Assembly: GCA_947445775.1 (NCBI GenBank)
Contig: CANFEB010000005.1
Location: 36,465 to 100,464, forward strand
Reading direction: 5' to 3'
DNA: 64,000 nucleotides
Source of the DNA: Oligoflexales bacterium
Lineage (GTDB): Bacteria > Bdellovibrionota_B > Oligoflexia > Oligoflexales > RGVZ01
The position numbers and the translations under genes were made by a program. Positions 19,693-28,866 of this stretch are shown piece after piece. The first letter of the stretch is position 1. Each line of letters starts with the position of its first letter. A model generated the notes under the pieces. The model was given only the letters and a program-made list of their open reading frames with translations. It was not told where the DNA came from and did no database searches.

Positions 19693-19959
19693 TTACTTGT
19701 GGGCGGCACCGTGAGCAGCGCCTTCAGCCGGCGCAGCTGCTGGAGCAGCGTCGTAAGCAGCTGCCGGAGCAGCAGCTTCTTTTTTAGCTGCTTTTTTTGC
19801 TTTTTTAGCAGCTTTTTTTGCTTTCTTTACTTCTGTGTGATCAGCGGCCGGAGCAGCAGCTTCGACAGCAGCCGGAGCAGCAGCCGGAGCAGCAGCATCG
19901 TTTGCGAATGCCGGAGCAGACAGACCGATCAGAGCAGCAGCGAGAATTACATTTTTCAT
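19693..19959 (-). CDS. Secreted Lys/Ala/Pro-rich low-complexity small protein
   Basis: Signal peptide MKNVILAAALIGLSAPAFA then (KKA/KKAAKK) and (AAPAA) repeats; RBS-like gagag upstream of 19959 ATG. Confidence 0.75.
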   Translation of the reverse strand: MKNVILAAALIGLSAPAFANDAAAPAAAPAAVEAAAPAADHTEVKKAKKAAKKAKKAAKKEAAAPAAAYDAAPAAAPAEGAAHGAAHK

Positions 19960-20138
19960 TAGATCTCTCCTTGATACATTTATGAACCACTCGACAGAAC
20001 GCACCCGAACACCGGGTTTGTGACAAAAGTGGCAAATCGTTGTTATAAATAAACCAGTATCCTTGAATCCCGTCAAGAGGCGTCAATTGCCGTTGCCTGT
20101 TCTCGTGGTTTTGATATGGTTCGGGCCCTGTGATCTTT

Positions 20139-20228
20139 GGAGAGATGGCCGAGTGGTTGAAGGCGCACGCCTGGAAAGCGTGTAGGGTGTAACAGCTCTC
20201 GTGGGTTCGAATCCCACTCTCTCCGCCA
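20139..20228 (+). tRNA. tRNA-Ser (anticodon GGA), CCA encoded
   Basis: GGAGAGA...TCTCTCC acceptor, anticodon loop CTGGAAA, long variable arm, GTTCGAATC T-loop, GCCA 3' end. Confidence 0.95.
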
Positions 20229-20277
20229 CTTCCGGCGTTTTCCCTCTCATGTTTAATTCAACGATTTATGGCTGTTT

Positions 20278-21054
20278 TTATTGCAGGGTTTTCAGTTCTA
20301 GGGACTGGATCCTTTGGCTGTTTTTTTTGCTTATTTCCCCGTGAGGCGTTTGTTTGTGGCTCAATTTAAAGCCAGGAAGATTTTTTGCGGCAGCCCTGTG
20401 TGCCAACTCTTTGGCGGCCAGCAAGCCAGCCCGCAGTGAGGCGGGGCGATTGTCCGGCATCGACACCGATTTACGCAGGTAGTTTCCCCAAGTAAATTCC
20501 TGAAAGGGTAGGCTGATTTCGTCGAAGCAGTCCTCTTCCCGGAGCAGCCAGGCAAGGCTGCGCAGTCGATCATCCGTCATTTTTTTAAGGGTTTTTGGCA
20601 GATCAGACGGCTGTATGTTGCGACCATCACTGTCCCGCAGATAAACCCACTGGCGCGCCTCCATGCTGCGCCAGAATTCGCCCTCCGGTAAGGCCGAAAA
20701 ATCGGCAAGCATCACCGCGGGAGCCTTGGCCTCCATGATGTTGCGGGATTCCAAATCCAAAAGTGCGAAGCTGAGATGGTGACCGTCAACCAGGTGAAGC
20801 CTGCCACCGGGACCTGTCACCACAGATATTTCGTGGTCTTCAAGGTACTCGCGACGATCGACCTCCGCCATGGCCTCAAGTGCCTTGGCGCGGATCTTGG
20901 TCTCGGCAAATCCGACTGAAGTCTGCCCCGGCAGGAGGAGGCTAATGCCGATCCATTTTGCTGGCGAAAGACCAGCAGAGGCGATTGGGATTAGCGTAAA
21001 AAAATCCGTGAATGCCAGATAAATCACAATCATCAAAGTTTTTTTCGGCCCCAA
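20278..21054 (-). CDS. Secreted ParB-like nuclease-domain protein (ParBc_2-like)
   Basis: Hydrophobic N-terminus; LEDHEISVVTGPGGRLHLVDGHHLSFALLD, WVYLRDSDGRNI. Confidence 0.65.
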   Translation of the reverse strand: MGPKKTLMIVIYLAFTDFFTLIPIASAGLSPAKWIGISLLLPGQTSVGFAETKIRAKALEAMAEVDRREYLEDHEISVVTGPGGRLHLVDGHHLSFALLDLESRNIMEAKAPAVMLADFSALPEGEFWRSMEARQWVYLRDSDGRNIQPSDLPKTLKKMTDDRLRSLAWLLREEDCFDEISLPFQEFTWGNYLRKSVSMPDNRPASLRAGLLAAKELAHRAAAKNLPGFKLSHKQTPHGEISKKNSQRIQSLELKTLQ

Positions 21055-21173
21055 AAATCACCTCACAGTTCATCGCATTTCAAGTTCGGGTTACTTTATC
21101 GGAATTCCGGAGAATTCAGAAACTGGGCTACAATCATAACACCCCAAGCACAAACAAAAGGATTATCTAGAAA

Positions 21174-23066
21174 ATGCCTAGAAAATTGCTTGCCAGCACC
21201 CTGCTCATAATTTCTGGCGTCTGCGCGCTGCCCGCCTGCAAAACTAGATCTCAAGTTGCCAGTGAAAAGGCAATTCGGATCCATCCGGTCTTGGCCTCGT
21301 TGAGAACCAGCTGCGCTGGCGCGAGTTGCCATGGTTCGGTGTCGAAAACAATCATTTCCCGGTGGCAAAGGGACAGCCGGGTGGTCAACGACTGCTTGGT
21401 CAAAAACGGTCTGAAATCTGGACCTCTGATGCCGCCTGATCAGGCCAACGCCGAAAAACTCGCGGAGTGTTTTGAGGCCTATCCGCAAGGCGCTGGACTT
21501 CACAGGGCATTTTATAAAACCCGTGATTTTGAGTCGCTGTTGCGCGCCGCGAAGCGCTCAGATGACGACATCAGTTATTTGAAAACCCTCGTAATGCCTA
21601 ATCCAGAAAGCGCAACCAGGGAGCAAATGAATTTTTCCAAAGACGAGGCCAAGCTCTGGGCCGATATCGAATGGTTTGTGTCGGGCGAGGCTGAGGCCGC
21701 TATCGACAAATTATTCGATGCAGACATGACGGCAAAATATTGCAAATCGGATCGCATTTCGAGAACTCTGATTTCTCACATGACAGAAAAATCGGCGAAT
21801 CCGTTCGCCAACTGGTGGTCACGTAAAAATCTGGAGAACCAGCTGCCGATGTTTGCATGCCCTGATCCCCGCAACGGGGCGCATAATTCGGCGAGCGATT
21901 GCTTCAAGTCGTTCGGGAAGCCGGTTGATATTGGCGCGCCTCAGACGGTGGCCGACGGCGAGGTTCCGTTTCGGATTGTAAGCCTGCGCGATGTGCCGGC
22001 GCATACTTATTATTGGACGCGTGTTTCTGCAGATGGCCGTTTTGTTGGCAACGGCAGCTCCGAGGATCTTGACCCAAAGGGCGAAGGCTACGAGGCTTTT
22101 GTTGATGATCTCGCGGTTGCCAACCGACGAATCCTTGTGCGTGCCAAGTACGACCCTGCATTCACTCCTGACAACGAATGGTTTCTGTTTCAGGGCGCCA
22201 ATGGCGATCACGCCCAAGCAGCATTTTGTCGCATGAGTGCTTTGCTGAATTTGAATAAAATCATTCCGCTGCCACCGGTCTGCCTTGGGCCCACCGAAAA
22301 AGACGGCAGTCATATCCACCTGTATCAGAGCATCGGGGCTGACCCTGAGGGTGGACCTTATTTGGTCGCGCAAGGAGGCTGGGAAAATGACAATGGCGGC
22401 AATTCCGCGGCTGGTGGGCGTCTCGTATTCAACGCGGATCCACTGGTTAAACAGGGCAAAAATAACCTGAATCTATTTGTCTTTGACGGCGCGGCTTCTG
22501 GGTTGGCCGACACCATGACCTTCACGAACGAGGGGGATTGGGTGGTTTCTCCCTCAACCCGCCTGGTCGTGGGTCGCTACGGTCAGGGATCCTCAGAGCA
22601 GCACGGCTACCGCATTCATTCGCTTAACGTCCAATCCGACAATTCCAAAAAGGCCGGATACACCGTCAGCCAGAAAGTGGTCGGCGAAATTTGCAATATC
22701 GATCCAGCCTCACGGTTGCCGGCCTTTCGCGGCGGGAAAGTCCAAATTTCCTTGGATGATCGTATTCTGGCCACCCACCGCTACACTGGCGCTGAGGGCG
22801 CAGACCTTACCGGGGGATCTTCCGACGTGCTTCTCTACGACATGCTGACTGGCAACTCCATGCAGGTGACCAATATGCCGGCGGGGATGTATGCGCTCTA
22901 TCCTTCGTGGCGTTCAGATGGCTGGGTCTATTTCTTGGTGCGTGATCGCAGAGCAAATGCAGGCAAGGATTTCGTGGCGGCAACGAACGCGGCTCATTGG
23001 TTGACTCAACAGACAGGATCCAATGCGCACATCGTTGACGGCAATGACTTTGAAGCTGGGGAATGA
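21174..23066 (+). CDS. Secreted protein with CAGASCH heme-like motif and beta-propeller-like C-terminal region
   Basis: Lipobox-like ALPAC; RTSCAGASCHGS; TolB/WD40-like repeats (e.g. QISLDDRILATHRY). Confidence 0.6.
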   Translation: MPRKLLASTLLIISGVCALPACKTRSQVASEKAIRIHPVLASLRTSCAGASCHGSVSKTIISRWQRDSRVVNDCLVKNGLKSGPLMPPDQANAEKLAECFEAYPQGAGLHRAFYKTRDFESLLRAAKRSDDDISYLKTLVMPNPESATREQMNFSKDEAKLWADIEWFVSGEAEAAIDKLFDADMTAKYCKSDRISRTLISHMTEKSANPFANWWSRKNLENQLPMFACPDPRNGAHNSASDCFKSFGKPVDIGAPQTVADGEVPFRIVSLRDVPAHTYYWTRVSADGRFVGNGSSEDLDPKGEGYEAFVDDLAVANRRILVRAKYDPAFTPDNEWFLFQGANGDHAQAAFCRMSALLNLNKIIPLPPVCLGPTEKDGSHIHLYQSIGADPEGGPYLVAQGGWENDNGGNSAAGGRLVFNADPLVKQGKNNLNLFVFDGAASGLADTMTFTNEGDWVVSPSTRLVVGRYGQGSSEQHGYRIHSLNVQSDNSKKAGYTVSQKVVGEICNIDPASRLPAFRGGKVQISLDDRILATHRYTGAEGADLTGGSSDVLLYDMLTGNSMQVTNMPAGMYALYPSWRSDGWVYFLVRDRRANAGKDFVAATNAAHWLTQQTGSNAHIVDGNDFEAGE

Positions 23067-24574
23067 AGGTGTTTAACTTAAGTCACTCTGTGAGATTCAT
23101 AAAATTTATGGTCCTGCTGATTTTTGCAGGCCCAGCCCTGTCAGGCTGCAAAACTCGTTTTCGTGTAGAGAACAACTTACGTGTGGCAGCCTCTCCGCGT
23201 CCGGATGCGGTGACCATGACGGCATTTGCTCGCTATTGTTCGGGATGCCACGCTGCTTATGGCTCAAAGGATGGGCAGGTTGATGGCGACGCGGCATGGA
23301 AAAACATCCACCGTGATGCCAAAGAAATTGCTTCACGCCTGGATTGGAACACTGCGGCGCAGGACCACATGATGCCGCCTCCTGGTTCAAGTGAGCAGGC
23401 AGATCTCAGCAATGCCCCGAATGATCGCCAAAAGATGCTGGCGGCAGTAACGGCGGTGTCCAGAGGTGACCTTGCCCCTGACCTGCCCCTGGACCGGATT
23501 AAACTTCAACCGGGATTCAAAATCAGTGTTTGGGCCAAGGTTCCCGGAGCACGCTCCATGACACTTGGTGATGACGGCACTGTTTATGTCGGCAGCGGCG
23601 GCCTCGGGGGGCGCCATAAAAAGGTCTATGCGGTTCAAGATCTTGACGGCAACGGATCCGGTGAATCCGTCACAGTTATTCGTGATTTTGAGGTTTCAGA
23701 TCCCCAAGACAGCTTGGCCGTTCCAAACGGGGTGGCGTTTCGCGACGGCAAACTTTATGTCGGGCTCATTGACCGGATCGTCCGCTTTGAGGGCATAGCT
23801 TCAAATTTTTCTCAGAACCCGAAACCAGCTGTTGAAGTGGTGCGATTTCCCGAAGAGATGCATCACGGTTGGAAGTTCATTGGCTTCGGTCCCGACGGGC
23901 GCCTTTACGTTCCTGTTGGGGCAGATGGCAACATGACCACCGATCCGGACCAGTTTGGGCTGATTTACCGCCTTAGTAACGACATGGCCCGCAAGGAAAT
24001 ATTTGCCAAGGGTGTCCGCAACAGTGTGGGATTTGACTGGCACCCGCAAACGGGTGATCTGTGGTTCACAGATAATGGACGCGACAACCTCGTGATCAAC
24101 ACTCAGGGGTCGGATGATATTCCTCCCGACGAATTAAACCGTGCACCCCAGTCAGGGTTGAATTTCGGCCATCCCTTTTGTCACGCCGGCACCATAGCAG
24201 ACCCCGATCCTGAATACGCCAGGCTTGGTGCCTGCGCCGACGCAGTCCCACCCGTTCAGAATCTGCTGCCCCATGCCGCGGCGTTGGGCATGCGCTTTTA
24301 CACGGGCAAGAGTTATCCTCAAGAATTCCGCAACCAGATTTTGATTGCAGAGCATGGATCATGGAACCGTTCAACGCGGATCGGATACCGGGTCAGCTTG
24401 GTGCGCTTGGAGGGAAACCGGGCGACTTCCTACGAGGATTTTGCCTCGGGCTGGTTGACCCCAGAGGGCGACCGTTGGGGCCGCCCCGTGGATATTCAGG
24501 TGGCTCCGGATGGTGCGGTGCTGGTATCAGATGACATGGCTGGAGTGATTTACCGGATCGCCTACCAGCCCTGA
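23063..24574 (+). CDS. PQQ-dependent sugar dehydrogenase/sorbosone dehydrogenase-like with N-terminal cytochrome c motif
   Basis: ARYCSGCHAAYG; GFDWHPQTGDLWFTDNGRDNL, NFGHPFCHAG, AEHGSWNRSTRIGYRV. Confidence 0.85.
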   Translation: MKVFNLSHSVRFIKFMVLLIFAGPALSGCKTRFRVENNLRVAASPRPDAVTMTAFARYCSGCHAAYGSKDGQVDGDAAWKNIHRDAKEIASRLDWNTAAQDHMMPPPGSSEQADLSNAPNDRQKMLAAVTAVSRGDLAPDLPLDRIKLQPGFKISVWAKVPGARSMTLGDDGTVYVGSGGLGGRHKKVYAVQDLDGNGSGESVTVIRDFEVSDPQDSLAVPNGVAFRDGKLYVGLIDRIVRFEGIASNFSQNPKPAVEVVRFPEEMHHGWKFIGFGPDGRLYVPVGADGNMTTDPDQFGLIYRLSNDMARKEIFAKGVRNSVGFDWHPQTGDLWFTDNGRDNLVINTQGSDDIPPDELNRAPQSGLNFGHPFCHAGTIADPDPEYARLGACADAVPPVQNLLPHAAALGMRFYTGKSYPQEFRNQILIAEHGSWNRSTRIGYRVSLVRLEGNRATSYEDFASGWLTPEGDRWGRPVDIQVAPDGAVLVSDDMAGVIYRIAYQP

Positions 24575-24629
24575 TGTTTGTCCCGTGCACAATCATTTGC
24601 CGGCCGGCACCGCTTGAAGGGATCCGTTT

Positions 24630-25853
24630 ATGGATTTTAAGCCTGAAGTTTTTACCCCGTCCTATTGGATGGAAGTCCCGGCCATAGAAGGCCAATTGAC
24701 GCGCCCGCGTGACGGCGGCGGAGTCCTTGTCATCGGTTCCGGGTTGGCGGGTGTGAGTTCCGCATATTGGTTGCGCGAGGCTGGATTCGACGATCTGTCC
24801 ATGATTGATTTTGCCCTGCCCCACGCCGCCACATTTCGCAATTGCGGCCATATTCTCTACGGCACCGTTGAATCGATGCAGGCCATGGTGGCGTTGCACG
24901 GTCGTGAGGCTGCGCGAGAAATCTGGGAGTTTTCGATCGGGATCTGTCACGAGGTCCGCGACACGATCAAGCGGCTGAATCTTGACGCCGACTACAAGCA
25001 GTCTGGATATTTGGTGATGGCCATTGATGAGACTGAGGACAAGGAAATCAAGGAGTCGATCGAGCTTCTTGGCAGTATGGGTTTTGAAAACCATTATGTG
25101 GACGCGGCGAAATTGCGCCAGCTTGGTTTCAAAAATGTTCACGGCGCAAGATTCGAAGCTGGATCTGCCCAAGCGCATCCGATGAAGTTTCGTAACGGAG
25201 TTTTGCAAAATTGTCTGGATAACGGCCTTGCCTATCACAGCAATGTCAAAGTCACTGCGGTCGAGGAAGAGGGCGACCATGTCGTGGTGGTGACCGAGCC
25301 TTGGGGCAGACTGCGCTATGACGCTGTTGTGGTTGCCGCCAACGCCTACAATCCGTTGCTGTCTCGATATTTTGCCGAGCGTCGCCTGGTGGAGCCGTTC
25401 CGGGGGCAGATCATCACTTCAAAACCATTGCGGCACGATTTCAAGGTCAGGCATCCCCACAGCTTTGATCATGGTTATGAATATGCCCTTGTGACCGATG
25501 ACAACCGCCTTATGATCGGTGGCTGGCGCAACAACACCCCTGGCGGTGAAGTGGGGACGTATGACATCGATCCGAACGAGAATGTGGTGCAGGGGCTGAA
25601 GGACTTCGTTCACCAGCACTACGCCATCAATGAGGCGATCGAGTGGGAATATTCATGGGCCGGCATAATGGCAGCTTCGAAAACGGGCTTTCCATTCATT
25701 GGCCCGACGACGAGTCCTCGAATATTCACCTGCGCAGGATTTACTGGTCACGGTTTCTCGTGGGCCCACGGCAGCGCAAAATTGTTGGCAGATATTATGG
25801 CGGGTAATCCGATCCCGGCCGTCTCAAAATACTTCAATCCCAAGATGGCTTGA
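24630..25853 (+). CDS. FAD-dependent oxidoreductase (DAO family, gamma-glutamylputrescine oxidase-like)
   Basis: VLVIGSGLAGVSSAYWLREAG; C-term PFIGPTTSPRIFTCAGFTGHGFSWAHGSAK. Confidence 0.85.
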   Translation: MDFKPEVFTPSYWMEVPAIEGQLTRPRDGGGVLVIGSGLAGVSSAYWLREAGFDDLSMIDFALPHAATFRNCGHILYGTVESMQAMVALHGREAAREIWEFSIGICHEVRDTIKRLNLDADYKQSGYLVMAIDETEDKEIKESIELLGSMGFENHYVDAAKLRQLGFKNVHGARFEAGSAQAHPMKFRNGVLQNCLDNGLAYHSNVKVTAVEEEGDHVVVVTEPWGRLRYDAVVVAANAYNPLLSRYFAERRLVEPFRGQIITSKPLRHDFKVRHPHSFDHGYEYALVTDDNRLMIGGWRNNTPGGEVGTYDIDPNENVVQGLKDFVHQHYAINEAIEWEYSWAGIMAASKTGFPFIGPTTSPRIFTCAGFTGHGFSWAHGSAKLLADIMAGNPIPAVSKYFNPKMA

Positions 25854-25902
25854 TATTTGGCGTTTTGGTCCTGGTATTTTGCCGATTAATATACTTGCTT
25901 GA

Positions 25903-26820
25903 GCCTCTGGAGGGTCAGCCCAATTCGAACCCCCTTGGTGTTAAGGGGGGCGCGGCAGGTTGGCAAAACTCACAGCATTCGTGAGTTCGGTCGAGATCAC
26001 TTTGCCAATTTGGTGGAAGTTAATCTTGAAACTAACCCAGAGTTTCTTGGCTGTTTTAGTAGTCCGGATGCGAAGACGATTTGCGCGCAGCTTGAAGCGG
26101 TCGCAAATTTGCAACCTTTGTCGTTCAAAGAGTTTTTAGGGGCATCAGGCGAATTTAAGCTCGTGCAAATGGTCACTGCAGCAACAGTGGAAACACCATG
26201 TGCCGGGAGTGTTCAAAACAGGCTCGCAATAGGATTTGTTGCCGATTTTTCTAAATATGGCCGTCGTTATGATCACCACAAGCTGCAACAACTGATGAAC
26301 GCAGTGCCAAGACTCGTCGGGAAAAAATTTAAGTATTCCCATGTGGATCCGGAAACAACGGCCCGAGATTTTAAGTTGCCTCTATTGGATTTGGAACGCG
26401 CAGGGCTGGTCCCGCTCATTCGAGCGAGCGGAGCAAATGGAATACCGTTAGGGGCTGAGGACCGAGAAGGCGTCTTTAAGGCTCAGTATTTGGATATTGG
26501 GCTCATGATGAGTGCCTTGGGCTTGGACCTTTTTTCGCAAGATATTTAAAAATCTCTGTTTATTAATGAGGGCTCACTGGCCGAGCAATTTGTCGGGCAG
26601 GAACTGCTTGCTTCCTTGGATCCTGAACGCACACCCCAGCTTTTTTATTGGATGGGCGAGGCTCGCGGATCTGAGGCTGCGGTCCCTGCGGCAATTCATG
26701 CTGGATAAGAAATCGCGGATCGGAGTTCGTATCTCGCAACGCCCGCTGTCGTTCATCGATGGCGTCTTGTCCGTTCCGTTTTATATGGTCTCAGAACTAG
26801 AGCGGATACTGAGGGCGTAG
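25903..26820 (+). pseudogene. AAA ATPase (AAA_14/DUF4143 family) relic
   Basis: PLVLRGARQVGKTHSIREFG (Walker A), PLSFKEFL, AQYLDIGLMMSALGL, then frame-broken NEGSLAEQFVGQELL...FYWMGEARG; Walker B segment absent. Confidence 0.8.
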
Positions 26821-26838
26821 CAAATGTTCTTAAGCGGT

Positions 26839-27642
26839 TTAAGGGAAAAAAACAAAAAAACCGATCACGCCGGCCAACACCGCCCGGTAGACCATGAACC
26901 AGAAGAATCCGTAGTTTCTGACCAGTTTCATGAGCACTTGGATTGCCAGGAAACCGGAAGCAAAGGACATCAGAGTCCCAGCGTAGAATGCCGGGTTTGT
27001 TAGGTGTTGCAGGATTTCGCGCGATTCTAGTAGGGCAGCCCCAAACATGGCCGGGGTTCCGAGCAGAAACGAAAACCTCGCGGCGTCGGGACGGGTAAAG
27101 CCGAGAAAGCGCGCGGCAATAATGGTCGAACCGCTGCGCGAGACGCCGGGGATCAATGCCATGGCTTGCGCCGTGCCGATGAGGATGCCGTCTTTGATGG
27201 TCAATTGCTCAAGGTTGCGAGTTGATGGGCGGGTCTTGTCCGACCACCAGAGGAGCACCCCAACAAGGGCCAGTGGAATGATGACGATTTGGGGGTGGTG
27301 CAGTTTTTCCTCGATGATCCGATGAAACTTCAGGCCGATGATTCCGGCCGGTATGGAGCCCAATATCAGTGCCGGCAGCAGCACGTCCGACCCGAAAGAC
27401 TTCGTGCCTGAAAAAGCCCGGCGCACCAGAGAGCGCCCCATGGCCAGCCAATCCTGGAAAAAATAGACCAAAACGGCCATGACCGTGCCAATGTGCAGGG
27501 CAACATTCAGGGCTAAGGGCAGAGGTTTTCCTGACATAAGCTCAGAAACGACGATAAGATGGGCCGAGCTTGATACGGGCAGCAACTCGGTGAGGCCTTG
27601 GACCAGCCCGAGAACCAGACCTGTCAATAAATCTTGATTCAT
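26839..27642 (-). CDS. uppP: Undecaprenyl-diphosphatase
   Basis: GLVQGLTELLPVSSSAHLIV; PGVSRSGSTIIAARFLG. Confidence 0.97.
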   Translation of the reverse strand: MNQDLLTGLVLGLVQGLTELLPVSSSAHLIVVSELMSGKPLPLALNVALHIGTVMAVLVYFFQDWLAMGRSLVRRAFSGTKSFGSDVLLPALILGSIPAGIIGLKFHRIIEEKLHHPQIVIIPLALVGVLLWWSDKTRPSTRNLEQLTIKDGILIGTAQAMALIPGVSRSGSTIIAARFLGFTRPDAARFSFLLGTPAMFGAALLESREILQHLTNPAFYAGTLMSFASGFLAIQVLMKLVRNYGFFWFMVYRAVLAGVIGFFVFFP

Positions 27643-28018
27643 GTTCGTTCGCTTCTTGACTGAATGTTTCAGAGGAATCTTAATATGGACTTGGGTTCAA
27701 GTCGAGGTCATCCGAGGAGGTTTCGTGTCCATAGTAATTGTTACCGACGATGTGTTGCGCAGCAAACGCAAAGAGTCAAAAATCCAGGAAGATAAGATCG
27801 ACCGGGAGTCGGCCTTTGCTCCGTGGCGTCGCAATGACATCACCGGCCGCGATCCTGTGGCCATAATGATTGGCCTGCTGGCGTTGCCGGTGGCGGCTTT
27901 TTGGTCTTTCATTGCAGGGTGCATCACGCTGTCTTTTTCTGTGATGCTGAGCGTGTTTAAAGTTTTGGGGAAGTTTTTTGGGAAGTTGTTTGGCGGGAAA
28001 AATCAGGTTTCCCGCTGA
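27641..28018 (+). CDS. Small hypothetical membrane protein
   Basis: TM segment in C-terminal half; start may be the GTG near 27725. Confidence 0.5.
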   Translation: MFVRFLTECFRGILIWTWVQVEVIRGGFVSIVIVTDDVLRSKRKESKIQEDKIDRESAFAPWRRNDITGRDPVAIMIGLLALPVAAFWSFIAGCITLSFSVMLSVFKVLGKFFGKLFGGKNQVSR

Positions 28019-28030
28019 AAAACAGAAGGG

Positions 28031-28053
28031 CGGCCTCCTTGGCCGCCCTCTGA
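28031..28053. terminator. Bidirectional hairpin between convergent genes
   Basis: AGGGCGGCC tcctt GGCCGCCCT; T-rich tail on the minus strand. Confidence 0.7.
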
Positions 28054-28061
28054 TTACTCGT

Positions 28062-28655
28062 TTATCTCGCCGCTTTTTTCGCCGCAATCACAAAATTCTT
28101 TCGAATCAATTCAACGATGGCCGTAAGATCCTGGGGGGAAGGTTTTCCCGTTTTTATATAGATGAGCTCGCCTTTTTGATTAAGAATGATCAAATTGTAG
28201 GCATTGTCCTTCAAGCCCCATTCCCGAACCAGATGTTTGGTGAAGTCCTTGGCGTAAGTTGTGGTGGGGAACTTTTTTTGCTTTGCCGCAAGGGTGATCC
28301 CGATCATGAAATTTGGCAAAGCAGTGGCCTTCATATTTACGAGCGCCGACGAAGTCACTTGGTCAGCCGGGAAGTGTTCGGCGTCTAAAGCCTCCTCCAG
28401 CGCTTCGCCGTCGGCCCGTTCATCGGGATCAACATAAAAAATCAGGTGTATTTTACCGAGTCCGTCCTGGAAGTCCCAGGGATTACCGTCAAGTTTGCCG
28501 CCGTTGTCGCCGTCCAATCGGGCTACAGGTGGCACGAAACCTTCTTTAATTTCAGCTGCCAAGACCATCCCGCTGTTCAAAAATTCGCCCCCGGCTATGA
28601 CTGCGCAGATCCACAAAAGAAGCAGACGGCCCATGGCGGAACCCCTTAAAGGCAA
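28062..28655 (-). CDS. YtfJ-like thioredoxin-fold periplasmic protein
   Basis: Signal peptide; WDFQDGLGKIHLIFYVDPDERAD, NMKATALPNFMIG, YNLIILNQKGELIYIKTGK. Confidence 0.65.
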   Translation of the reverse strand: MPLRGSAMGRLLLLWICAVIAGGEFLNSGMVLAAEIKEGFVPPVARLDGDNGGKLDGNPWDFQDGLGKIHLIFYVDPDERADGEALEEALDAEHFPADQVTSSALVNMKATALPNFMIGITLAAKQKKFPTTTYAKDFTKHLVREWGLKDNAYNLIILNQKGELIYIKTGKPSPQDLTAIVELIRKNFVIAAKKAAR

Positions 28656-28866
28656 AATCAGGAATTTATTAACAAACGCTACCCAAGATTGTCCCAGAGC
28701 ATGGCTTAGGAATCCAGACGGATAATTTGTTGAAAATCAAATCAACCTGCTTTTTGACTGTCAAACTCGGGTGTTCAAAAAGTCAGCTCGGGCCTAGGAG
28801 GGGATTCACGCGGCCCCCAATTTAAGAAGTTGATGGATTACTGCCGATTCCCTATGAAGAACCTTA

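Noticed and set aside
20139-20228. tRNA-Ser as attachment site of an integrative element
   Set aside because: No integrase nearby and no partial tRNA repeat found in the window.
24393-25280. 295-aa minus-strand ORF
   Set aside because: Antisense to the well-supported DAO-family oxidoreductase.
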